6,653 bases of DNA, taken from Thermoleophilaceae bacterium (lineage in GTDB: Bacteria; Actinomycetota; Thermoleophilia; Solirubrobacterales; Thermoleophilaceae). The stretch lies in the NCBI GenBank assembly GCA_013695855.1, contig JACCZR010000104.1:1-6653 (forward strand), read 5' to 3'. Position numbers and translations under genes: made by a program. Below are positions 1 through 5,400 of this stretch, piece by piece (the first letter of the stretch is position 1; the number at the start of each line of letters is the position of its first letter). The notes under the pieces are model-generated. The model was not told the origin of the DNA. It was given only the letters and a program-made list of their open reading frames with translations, and made no database searches.

Positions 1-440
1 GGCGGCTCCGCGAGCGGCTCGGTCACCTGCTGCTCCACGGTCGCGCGCCACGGGCCCGCCGTCCTCACCCCGAGCCGAAGCTTCCCGGTGTCGACCGCAG
101 GCGCCTTGCCGCTCCCCGGGCAGCGGCCGGTGGCGAGGGGATTGCCTTCGCGCGGGGTGGGCGTCAGGCGCAGCGCGAAGTCCCCCAGCGTGCAGCGCCA
201 GCGCACCCGCCACTGCACGGCCTTTCGCGAGATGTCGATCGCAGGGTCCGCGTTGCCCGAGCCTCGCAGGGAGGTGACCCGCTCCCAGCGCGGCGCCACC
301 GTCGCTCTGGCGCGCGCCTCGCGCGCTCCTTGACGCTGCTCGACCTTGGTGAAGGGGTCGGGCGCGGAGCCATCCTTGCCACCGCAGCCGGACACCGCGA
401 TCACCGCCACCGCCAGAGCCCCTGCTCGAATGATCCCCAC
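1..440 (-). CDS. Putative lipoprotein of unknown function, N-terminal 146 residues (runs off left edge)
   Basis: Function not recognised. Reading the minus strand from a GTG at 440 gives an open frame of 146 codons to the window edge with no stop. The protein starts with a short signal peptide (MGIIRAGALAVAVIAVSGC): Arg5, a hydrophobic core at 6-17 and a lipobox V-S-G-C with Cys19 as the predicted lipidated residue. It is therefore expected to be exported and anchored to the outer face of the membrane. The mature part has a Gly/Asp/Pro-rich linker (20-30), a basic helical-looking stretch (32-48) and a probable beta-rich region with several Trp residues. Cys83 and Cys107 are the only later cysteines and could form a disulfide. 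No ATG, GTG or TTG lies in frame within about 50 bases upstream, which supports this start. No Shine-Dalgarno is evident. It is divergent from the membrane protein gene at 532. The existence of the gene is well supported by lipobox and frame; its function is not. Confidence 0.75.
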   Translation of the reverse strand, partial: MGIIRAGALAVAVIAVSGCGGKDGSAPDPFTKVEQRQGAREARARATVAPRWERVTSLRGSGNADPAIDISRKAVQWRVRWRCTLGDFALRLTPTPREGNPLATGRCPGSGKAPAVDTGKLRLGVRTAGPWRATVEQQVTEPLAEP

Positions 441-495
441 ACGCGCAGTGTGGCGAATGCGTGGCGGGGGTGCGCAACAACGTGAGCATGATCCC

Positions 496-524
496 TCGAC
501 GCAGGCCCTCTCAGCGAGTACCGT
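496..524 (+). promoter_or_regulatory. Predicted promoter of the membrane protein/ATPase pair, probably leaderless
   Basis: TCGACG (496-501) matches 4 of 6 positions of the -35 consensus TTGACA. It is followed after exactly 17 bases by TACCGT (519-524), a TANNNT-type -10. Only 7 bases (525-531) separate the -10 from the ATG at 532, so transcription would start at or next to the A of the start codon. This is inferred from spacing and consensus only. Confidence 0.45.
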
Positions 525-531
525 GGCGGGC

Positions 532-849
532 ATGCTGACCGTCGGGATCGCCATCATGGTCACGTCCGTGGTCGCCGGACTCGGCGCCCTGACCTTTCTT
601 GCGCTGAAGTCCTCGCAGGCGCGTGCTGCGGGCAGGCGGGTCGGCGCAACGCTGGCCGTCTCCAACCAGCAGCCGGGCGCGCCCTACTACCCGGCTCAGC
701 AGGACGTGGGCTACTACCCCGGGGAGCAGAACGCGCCCCCTTACACGGCGGAGGCAGAGCCGCCGCCCTTGGTGCTCACGCTGGCGGCCGGCTCCGCGGC
801 CGGCCTGGTCCTCGGCCTGCTCTTGGTGATGATCGGGTCGATGCTGTGA
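532..849 (+). CDS. Small two-helix membrane protein with Tyr/Pro-rich 9-residue repeat
   Basis: A 105-residue protein of unrecognised family. It has a hydrophobic segment at about residues 2-26, a basic patch just after it (K27 to R37), a polar Tyr/Pro/Gln/Glu-rich middle (45-78) and a second hydrophobic segment at 80-104 that ends the protein. By the positive-inside rule the basic patch and repeat loop should be cytoplasmic, with both ends outside. The loop holds two good copies and one decayed copy of a 9-residue unit, (P/G)YYPx(Q/E)Q(D/N)x, at 51-59, 60-68 and 69-77. The ATG at 532 is preferred because a TANNNT box lies 7 bases upstream. A GTG three codons earlier (523) is possible. Further upstream extension would run into the divergent lipoprotein gene and adds non-membrane residues. 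The ATPase gene follows after 16 bases on the same strand, so co-transcription is likely and a physical partnership is conceivable. Function unknown. Confidence 0.7.
   Translation: MLTVGIAIMVTSVVAGLGALTFLALKSSQARAAGRRVGATLAVSNQQPGAPYYPAQQDVGYYPGEQNAPPYTAEAEPPPLVLTLAAGSAAGLVLGLLLVMIGSML
682..762 (+). repeat. Three in-frame 27-base units coding a Tyr-rich 9-residue repeat
   Basis: Units 682-708, 709-735 and 736-762 encode PYYPAQQDV, GYYPGEQNA and PPYTAEAEP. The first two share the YYP core and the Q/E-Q-D/N pattern; the third keeps only P-Y and the acidic character. The bases have diverged more than the residues, so this looks like an old in-gene duplication kept for the protein, not a recent tandem repeat. 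Confidence 0.5.
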
Positions 850-865
850 GCCGGCCAACGCGACC

Positions 866-1681
866 GTGAAGCTCGCCATCGCCGGGAAGGGAGGCGCGGG
901 GAAGACCTCGATCACCGGGACCCTCGCCCGCATCATCGCCCGCCGCGGGCGGCGCGTGCTCGCGATCGACAACGACCTCAACCCCAACCTCTCGCTCACG
1001 CTCGGCATCCCGGCCGAGCGGATGTCCGACCTGCCGACCTTCCCGGCAGAGATCGTGCGTCTCAACGAGGATGGCGTCTACAGGCTCGCGATGTCGCTGG
1101 CGCAGATCTGCGGCATCTGCTCGGTGCCCGCACCCGACGGGGTGTCGCTGCTGGTGGCGGGCGAGCCGAGGACTGCGACCGGGTGCCAGGGCGCCACGCA
1201 CATGGCCGTGCGCGGTGTGATCGGCGCCGCGCCGCCCGGTGAGGGTGACGTCTGCATCGTCGATCTCGAGGCGTCGACTGAGCACCTGCTCGTGGCGACC
1301 GCCGGGCACGCCGACGCGATGTACGCCGTCGTCGAGCCCTACGGCAAGTCGCTGGAGACGGGCAGGCGGGTCGCCGCCCTCGCGCGCAAGCTCGGGCTGC
1401 CGCGCGTCGGACTGATCGCGAACAAGGTGCGCGACGAGCACGAGCTCGGGAGCGTCGCCGCCTACGCCGAGCGTCACGGCATCGAGCTCGTGGGCGCCGT
1501 GCCCTACGACGAGTGCTTCCGCGAGGCCGACCTCGCCGCGTGCGCGCCGCTCGACCAGGACCCTGACGCCCCGGCGATGCACGCGATCGGCGATCTGGCC
1601 ACACGCCTGGTCGGCGGTGGGGGGCCGGCGGCCGAGCACTCCGCCGGCCGCGTCACGGCGCCGCTCCCCGCACGAGGCTGA
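866..1681 (+). CDS. CooC/MinD-like P-loop ATPase (SIMIBI class)
   Basis: A 271-residue cytosolic ATPase. The deviant Walker A loop G-K-G-G-A-G-K-T is at 7-14, with the signature lysine Lys8 that acts across the dimer. The switch region AIDNDLNPNL is at 33-42, with a D-x-D-x-N-P-N-L pattern typical of CooC. The Walker B/switch II segment CIVDLEASTEHL is at 130-141, matching the CooC-type D-L-E-A-x-x-E-H-L. ANKV at 185-188 is the base-recognition motif. Length fits the CooC family (about 250-270 residues), whose known members use ATP-driven dimer changes to insert nickel into carbon monoxide dehydrogenase. The family's metal-binding CxC appears as C107-Q-G109, so the second cysteine is missing; a C82-G-I-C85 pair lies upstream. 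No CODH gene is visible, so the client is unknown and 'CooC-like' describes the fold, not a proven role. The GTG at 866 puts strand 1 directly at the N-terminus, as is usual. It probably shares a transcript with the membrane protein gene 16 bases upstream. Confidence 0.85.
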   Translation: MKLAIAGKGGAGKTSITGTLARIIARRGRRVLAIDNDLNPNLSLTLGIPAERMSDLPTFPAEIVRLNEDGVYRLAMSLAQICGICSVPAPDGVSLLVAGEPRTATGCQGATHMAVRGVIGAAPPGEGDVCIVDLEASTEHLLVATAGHADAMYAVVEPYGKSLETGRRVAALARKLGLPRVGLIANKVRDEHELGSVAAYAERHGIELVGAVPYDECFREADLAACAPLDQDPDAPAMHAIGDLATRLVGGGGPAAEHSAGRVTAPLPARG

Positions 1682-1699
1682 TCAGCAGCTCGACTCCGG

Positions 1700-3187
1700 C
1701 TATCCGGTCTCGGAGAGGGCCGGCTGCGCACCGGCCGGCTCGGGCTCGCTCGCGAGCTCTGTCTCGGCGTGATCCTCGGGTTGGAGAACGGTGACCGCGA
1801 CCAAGATCGCGGCGAGCACGAGCCCCGCCCCGATGACGAACGCCAGGTGGTATCCGTCTGTCAACGCCGAGGCCGCGGCCGTGCCGCCGTCGATCAGCTC
1901 CTCGCTGCGCGTGGCGGAGAGGGTCGCGAGGACAGCCAGGCCGAGCGCGCCCCCCACCTGCGCCGAGGTGTTCACCAGTCCTGAGGCCAGGCCCGCGTCC
2001 TCCTGGGTCGCGCTCGACATCGCGAGGTTCATGAGCGCGGGGAAGGCGAGCCCGGCGCCGAAGCCGAACAGGAGCATCGGCGGGAGAACGTCCTGCACGT
2101 AGCTGCCGTCCACCGGTGCCAGGGCGAACAGGAGCAGCCCGGCCGCGATCAGCCCCATGCCGGGGAGCAGCGTCCTCCTGGCGCCGAAGCGCATGACCAG
2201 CCGCTCCGAGTAGCGGACCGAGAGGGTCCCCATGACGATCGTCACCGGCATGAAGGCAAGGCCGATCTCCAGCGCGGAGTAGCCGAGCACCCGCTGCAGG
2301 TACAGGGAGCCTAGGAAGAACATCCCGAACATCCCGGCGACGGAGAGCGCCTGGATCACGTTGGCCCCCGAGACGTTGCGCGAGCGGAAGATCCGCAGCG
2401 GCACGAGCGGGTTGCCTGTTCGCGCCTCGCGGACCACGAAGGCCGCGAGCAGCGCCAGCGAGCCGGCACCGAGCGCGAGGGTCTGAGCCGAGGTCCAGCC
2501 CAGCTGCGCCGCGGGCTTGACGATTGTGTAGACGCCGAGCATCAGCGAGCTCGTGATGAGCACCGCGCCCGGCACGTCGGCGCCCCCGCCGAAGCCGATG
2601 CCCTTGTCGCGGTCGAGCAGGCGGCCCGCCAGCACGGCCGTGGCGATGGCGATCGGCACGTTGACGAAGAAGATCCAGTGCCAGTTGATCGACTGGGTCA
2701 GCACGCCGCCGGCCAGCAGGCCGATCGAGCCGCCGGCAGAGGCAACGAAGGCGAACACGCCGATCGCCTTCGCCTGCTCCCTCGGCTCGGGGAACATCGT
2801 CACGATCATGCCGAGGATGACCGCCGAGGTCATCGCGCCGCCGACTCCCTGCAGGAAGCGGGCGCCGACCAGCAGCTCCTGGCTCTGGGCCAGTCCGCAC
2901 AGCAGCGAGGCCACGGTGAAGACGGCGAGCCCGGCAAGGAACATCCTCGTCCGCCCGAGGATGTCCCCGAGCCGGCCGGCCAGCAGCAACAGCCCGCCGA
3001 ACGAGATCAGGTAGGCGTTGACCACCCAGGCCAGGCTGGCCTGGGAGAAGCCCAGGTCGTCCTGGATCGTCGGGAGCGCCACGTTCACGACGGTCACGTC
3101 GAGGACGATCATCAGCATCCCCGTGCAGAGGACGTAGAGGGCTATCCAGCGGTTTCGGGGGGCTCTCGCGAGCTTCGGGAGGCTCAT
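1700..3187 (-). CDS. DHA2-family MFS multidrug exporter (EmrB/QacA type, 14 helices)
   Basis: A 495-residue inner-membrane transporter, the usual length for the 14-helix drug:H+ antiporter family 2. Motif D1 in helix 1 is LDVTVVNVALP (29-39, with the membrane Asp30). The helix 2-3 loop carries motif A, GRLGDILGRTR (71-81). Helix 4 holds LVGARFLQGVGGA (106-118, with Arg110, motif B). Helix 5 has the Gly-rich antiporter motif C, GGSIGLLAGG (152-161), followed by NWHWIFFVNVP (168-178), a strong DHA2 hallmark. Further hydrophobic segments continue to about residue 467, then a hydrophilic Glu/Pro/Ala-rich cytosolic tail. Family members export hydrophobic cations, antibiotics or dyes in exchange for protons; the substrate here cannot be read from sequence. 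The ATG at 3187 has GGAGAG seven bases upstream. The gene is divergent from the HxlR regulator, which probably represses it, and ends 18 bases from the convergent ATPase gene. Confidence 0.92.
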   Translation of the reverse strand: MSLPKLARAPRNRWIALYVLCTGMLMIVLDVTVVNVALPTIQDDLGFSQASLAWVVNAYLISFGGLLLLAGRLGDILGRTRMFLAGLAVFTVASLLCGLAQSQELLVGARFLQGVGGAMTSAVILGMIVTMFPEPREQAKAIGVFAFVASAGGSIGLLAGGVLTQSINWHWIFFVNVPIAIATAVLAGRLLDRDKGIGFGGGADVPGAVLITSSLMLGVYTIVKPAAQLGWTSAQTLALGAGSLALLAAFVVREARTGNPLVPLRIFRSRNVSGANVIQALSVAGMFGMFFLGSLYLQRVLGYSALEIGLAFMPVTIVMGTLSVRYSERLVMRFGARRTLLPGMGLIAAGLLLFALAPVDGSYVQDVLPPMLLFGFGAGLAFPALMNLAMSSATQEDAGLASGLVNTSAQVGGALGLAVLATLSATRSEELIDGGTAAASALTDGYHLAFVIGAGLVLAAILVAVTVLQPEDHAETELASEPEPAGAQPALSETG

Positions 3188-3194
3188 CTCCTGG

Positions 3195-3200
3195 CTCTCC
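3195..3200 (-). promoter_or_regulatory. Ribosome binding site of the exporter gene
   Basis: On the minus strand GGAGAG lies 7 bases before the ATG at 3187. A second AGGAG abuts the ATG and is too close to serve. This is one of the few clear Shine-Dalgarno sequences in the window. It fixes the exporter start and fits a transcript with a real leader. Confidence 0.6.
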
Positions 3201-3273
3201 AGTTGCTCAGCGGGCTCGCGGCATAGGGCTGGACGGGACGCTCTTGGATCTGCGGGTCAAGTTGCATTGCTGA

Positions 3274-3290
3274 AGTACTACCACAGAGTT
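3274..3290. promoter_or_regulatory. Operator-like element: AGTACT palindrome within a TACT-N7-AGTT inverted repeat
   Basis: AGTACT (3274-3279) is a perfect 6-base palindrome. Its TACT (3276-3279) is followed after 7 bases by AGTT (3287-3290). That differs by one base from TACT-N7-AGTA, the layout of the operator of the Bacillus HxlR-family repressor YodB. It would lie just downstream of the predicted exporter transcription start, a repressing position. That this HxlR protein binds here is inference. Confidence 0.35.
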
Positions 3291-3301
3291 GGAAAAACCA
3301 A
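3289..3301. repeat. Inverted repeat TTGG-AAAAA-CCAA in the exporter/regulator gap
   Basis: A perfect 4-base inverted repeat (3289-3292 and 3298-3301) flanks an A5 tract. It overlaps the predicted exporter -10 at its right end and the expected transcription start. It could be a regulator half-site pair or a bend in the promoter. The arms are short, so chance is possible. Confidence 0.25.
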
Positions 3302-3329
3302 TCATAAGGTTCTTTCTTCCGACTTTCGA
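3301..3329 (-). promoter_or_regulatory. Predicted promoter of the MFS exporter
   Basis: On the minus strand TATGAT (3306 to 3301) matches 5 of 6 bases of the -10 consensus. TCGAAA (3329 to 3324) matches 4 of 6 of the -35, with an exact 17-base spacer. Transcription would begin near 3294 and give a leader of about 107 bases ahead of the ATG at 3187. It lies in the AT-richest part of the window. Confidence 0.5.
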
Positions 3330-3336
3330 GTACTCT
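3329..3336 (+). promoter_or_regulatory. Second AGTACT element overlapping the regulator's predicted -10 (TACTCT)
   Basis: AGTACT (3329-3334) repeats the palindrome found at 3274, 55 bases away (about five helical turns). TACTCT (3331-3336) is a TANNNT-type -10 ending 6 bases before the regulator's ATG at 3343, so the regulator mRNA would be leaderless. No good -35 is visible for it. The element also touches the exporter's -35, so one bound protein could act on both directions. Confidence 0.35.
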
Positions 3337-3342
3337 CCACCA

Positions 3343-4002
3343 ATGGCCGGAAAGCGCAGCTACAACGAGGCCTGCGGCATCCCGCGCGCGCTGGACCGCG
3401 TGGGAGAGCGCTGGGCCCTGATGATCGTCCGCGAGCTGATGCTCGGCCCCAAGCGCTTCACCGACCTGCGAACGGGACTGCCCCACGTCAGCCCCGACGT
3501 GCTCTCCCAGCGCCTCCGCGACCTCGAGGAGGCCGGAGTGCTCAAGAAGCGCACGCTTCCACCGCCGGCCCCCGCGAAGGTCTACGAGCTGACCGAGTGG
3601 GGCAAAGAGCTGGAGCCGGTGTTGCACGCGCTGGGGCGCTGGGGCGCTCGCGCGCCGTCGGCACCCGAGGGCGTGGGTATGAGCTTCGACTCGCACATCC
3701 TCTCCCTCAAGACGCTTTTCGACCCGGCGCTCGCCGAGGGCCTGGAGACGACGCTCGAGCTGCGGCTGGGGGACCACACGTTCTCCGCCGCCGTCTCCGG
3801 TGGACGGCTGGAGATCGCGCCGGGTGCGGCGCGGTCACCGGACGCGATCGTCGCGACCGACGCCGGAACGCTCATCGCGCTGGCGCACGGCCGGCTCGAG
3901 CTGGCCGAGGCGATCGACGCCGGTGAGCTGGAGTTGGAGGGCGCCAGCGAAGTTGTCGCGCGCTTCCTCGTGCTGTTCCCGCTACCCGAGCCCGTGGCGT
4001 GA
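3343..4002 (+). CDS. HxlR-family transcriptional regulator with C-terminal SCP2-like domain
   Basis: A 219-residue DNA-binding regulator. Residues about 8-95 form the HxlR winged helix: CGIPRALDRVGERWALMIVREL (11-32, given here as a family hallmark around G-x-R-W), GPKRFTDL (35-42), LSQRLRDLEEAGVL (54-67) and the wing with YELTEWG (81-87). Cys11 sits where redox-sensing HxlR proteins such as YodB and HypR keep their reactive cysteine. Residues about 118-212 resemble an SCP2 sterol-carrier-type fold: LELRLGDHTF (138-147), a Gly-rich turn, SPDAIVATD (165-173), then a helix ending ALAHGRLELAEAIDAGELEL (179-198) and a buried hydrophobic C-terminus. Such domains bind lipophilic ligands, so it may sense an exporter substrate. 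The ATG at 3343 gives the usual N-terminus; a TTG 18 codons earlier adds residues unlike the family. Divergent from the exporter, which is its likely target. The stop codon lies inside a hairpin. Confidence 0.88.
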   Translation: MAGKRSYNEACGIPRALDRVGERWALMIVRELMLGPKRFTDLRTGLPHVSPDVLSQRLRDLEEAGVLKKRTLPPPAPAKVYELTEWGKELEPVLHALGRWGARAPSAPEGVGMSFDSHILSLKTLFDPALAEGLETTLELRLGDHTFSAAVSGGRLEIAPGAARSPDAIVATDAGTLIALAHGRLELAEAIDAGELELEGASEVVARFLVLFPLPEPVA

Positions 4003-4011
4003 CGGGCTCGG
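3986..4011. terminator. Perfect 10-bp hairpin over the regulator stop codon, likely bidirectional terminator
   Basis: CCGAGCCCGT (3986-3995) pairs perfectly with ACGGGCTCGG (4002-4011) around a 6-base loop that includes most of the TGA at 4000-4002. It lies between two convergent genes, 24 bases from the fumarase stop. No T-tract follows on either strand, as is common for high-GC terminators. The stem is unlikely by chance; the terminator role is inferred. Confidence 0.6.
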
Positions 4012-4035
4012 CAGTCCGCCGCAACCGAACGGGAG

Positions 4036-5373
4036 TCAGCTCGACGGGGGCTTGCTGCCCTCCGCCATCGCCTTGAGGTCGAGCGCCTTGTCCAGCGTCT
4101 CCTCGTCCACGCCCTTCTCGACCGCCACCTCGCGGATGGTGCGCTCCGAGGCCACTGCCTCCTGGACGATCTCCGTTCCCAGGTCGTAGCCGATGAAGGG
4201 ATTGAGCGCCGTCGCGATGGCGGGGGTTGACTCGGCGTGGCGGGTGAGCGCCTCCTCGTTGGGCTCCAGCCCGTCGACGCATTTCTCGGCCAGCAGGGCC
4301 GCGGCCGAGGACAGGATCGCGATCGAGCCCAGCAGATTGCGGGCGATCACCGGCACGCGCACGTTGAGCTCGAAGTTGCCCTGTGTGCCGGCGATGGAGA
4401 TCGCGACGTCGTTGCCGATCACCTGGGCCGCGACCTGGAGAACGACCTCGGGGATCACGGGGTTGACCTTGCCCGGCATGATCGAGGAGCCCTTCTGGAG
4501 CTCGGGCAGATGCAGCTCGGCCAGGCCGGTGCGAGGCCCGGAGCCCATCAGCACGAGGTCGTTGGCGATCTTGGTCAGTGAGACGGCCACCACCTTCAAC
4601 GCGCCCGACAGCTCCACTAGCGCGTCGCGGTTGCCCTGGGCCTCGAAGGGATCGGCGGGGCCGTCAACGGGCACCCCCGTGTCCTCGGCGATCTTCGCCC
4701 TGATGCGCGCGGCGAACTCCGGATGGGTGTTGAGCCCGGTGCCGGTGGCGGTGCCGCCGAGAGGGATCTGAGCGACGCGCGGGATCGCCGCCTGCACGCG
4801 GTCGCGGCCCAGGCGGATCTGCGCCGAGTAGCCGCCGAACTCCTGGCCGAGCGTGACGGGCACGGCGTCCATCATGTGGGTGCGCCCCGCCTTGACGAGG
4901 TTCGCGAACTCCTTGGACTTGGCCGCCAGCGAGCCGGTCAGGCGCTCGAGCGCGGGCAGCAGCCTGTCCTGGGTCTCGGCCACGGCGGCCAGGTGCACGG
5001 CCGAGGGAAAGACGTCGTTGGAGGACTGGCCCATGTTCACGTGGTCGTTGGGGTGAGCCTCGTCGCCGGCCAGCTCGGCGATCACCTCGTTGGCGTTCAT
5101 GTTCGACGAGGTGCCCGAGCCGGTCTGAAAGACGTCGACCGGGAACTGGTCGTCGTGCTTGCCCTCGGCCACCTCGAAGCCGGCCCGCGCCACGCGCTGG
5201 GCCACGTCGGCGTCGAGCAGCCCAAGCTCGCCGTTCACCGCGGCGGCCGTGCCCTTGATGCGCCCCAGCCAGCGGATCACGGGCACCGGCACGGGCTCGC
5301 CCGAGACCGGAAAGTTGTCGACGGCCTTGGCGGTCTCGCCGCCCCACAGCTGCTGCTCGGGAGAGATGTACAT
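4036..5373 (-). CDS. fumC: Fumarate hydratase, class II
   Basis: Catalyses the reversible hydration of fumarate to L-malate in the TCA cycle, as a cytosolic homotetramer with no iron-sulfur cluster. The 445-residue protein has the superfamily regions in order: TGSGTSSNMNANEV (84-97), GQSSND (115-120), KAGRTHMMDAVPVTLGQE (161-178, with catalytic-pair His166), and the signature loop GSSIMPGKVNP (295-305) with the likely catalytic Ser296. Fumarase, not aspartase, is favoured by GNFELNV (332-338) and by the G in MPGKVNP. The PVIPEVV that follows is aspartase-like but is also normal in mycobacterial fumarase. The C-terminus LDLKAMAEG (431-439) also fits. The ATG at 5373 begins only about 9 residues before LWGGET, slightly shorter than usual, but an in-frame stop at 5401-5403 rules out much extension. 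No Shine-Dalgarno is visible. The upstream lipoprotein gene ends 27 bases away on the same strand, so the two are probably co-transcribed. Confidence 0.95.
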   Translation of the reverse strand: MYISPEQQLWGGETAKAVDNFPVSGEPVPVPVIRWLGRIKGTAAAVNGELGLLDADVAQRVARAGFEVAEGKHDDQFPVDVFQTGSGTSSNMNANEVIAELAGDEAHPNDHVNMGQSSNDVFPSAVHLAAVAETQDRLLPALERLTGSLAAKSKEFANLVKAGRTHMMDAVPVTLGQEFGGYSAQIRLGRDRVQAAIPRVAQIPLGGTATGTGLNTHPEFAARIRAKIAEDTGVPVDGPADPFEAQGNRDALVELSGALKVVAVSLTKIANDLVLMGSGPRTGLAELHLPELQKGSSIMPGKVNPVIPEVVLQVAAQVIGNDVAISIAGTQGNFELNVRVPVIARNLLGSIAILSSAAALLAEKCVDGLEPNEEALTRHAESTPAIATALNPFIGYDLGTEIVQEAVASERTIREVAVEKGVDEETLDKALDLKAMAEGSKPPSS

Positions 5374-5400
5374 AGGGCGCGGCAGGCTATCTGTTACCCG

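Noticed and set aside
776..1639. A 287-codon minus-strand frame opposite the ATPase
   Set aside because: It is antisense to strong P-loop motifs, and its residues are Arg/His/Val/Gly-rich low-information sequence. It is a shadow frame.
1677..1686. GCTGATCAGC palindrome at the ATPase stop, between convergent genes
   Set aside because: It is only 10 bases with no room for a loop; a 3-bp stem remains once a loop is allowed. There is no flanking T-tract, so it is too weak to call a terminator.
1653..2900. A 415-codon open frame on the minus strand inside the exporter region
   Set aside because: It is a +1/-1 shadow of the MFS exporter. Its product is Arg/Gly/Asp/Ala-rich with no membrane segments or motifs, as expected from an alternative frame of high-GC coding DNA.
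3289..3342. TTG at 3289 as the start of the HxlR gene
   Set aside because: It adds 18 residues unlike any HxlR N-terminus, translates through the predicted promoter region, and has no Shine-Dalgarno. The ATG at 3343 gives the family's usual beginning.
4036..5373. Aspartate ammonia-lyase as an alternative call for the fumarase
   Set aside because: The PVIPEVV segment after the signature loop is aspartase-like, but mycobacterial fumarases share it. MPGKVNP and GNFELNV point to fumarase.
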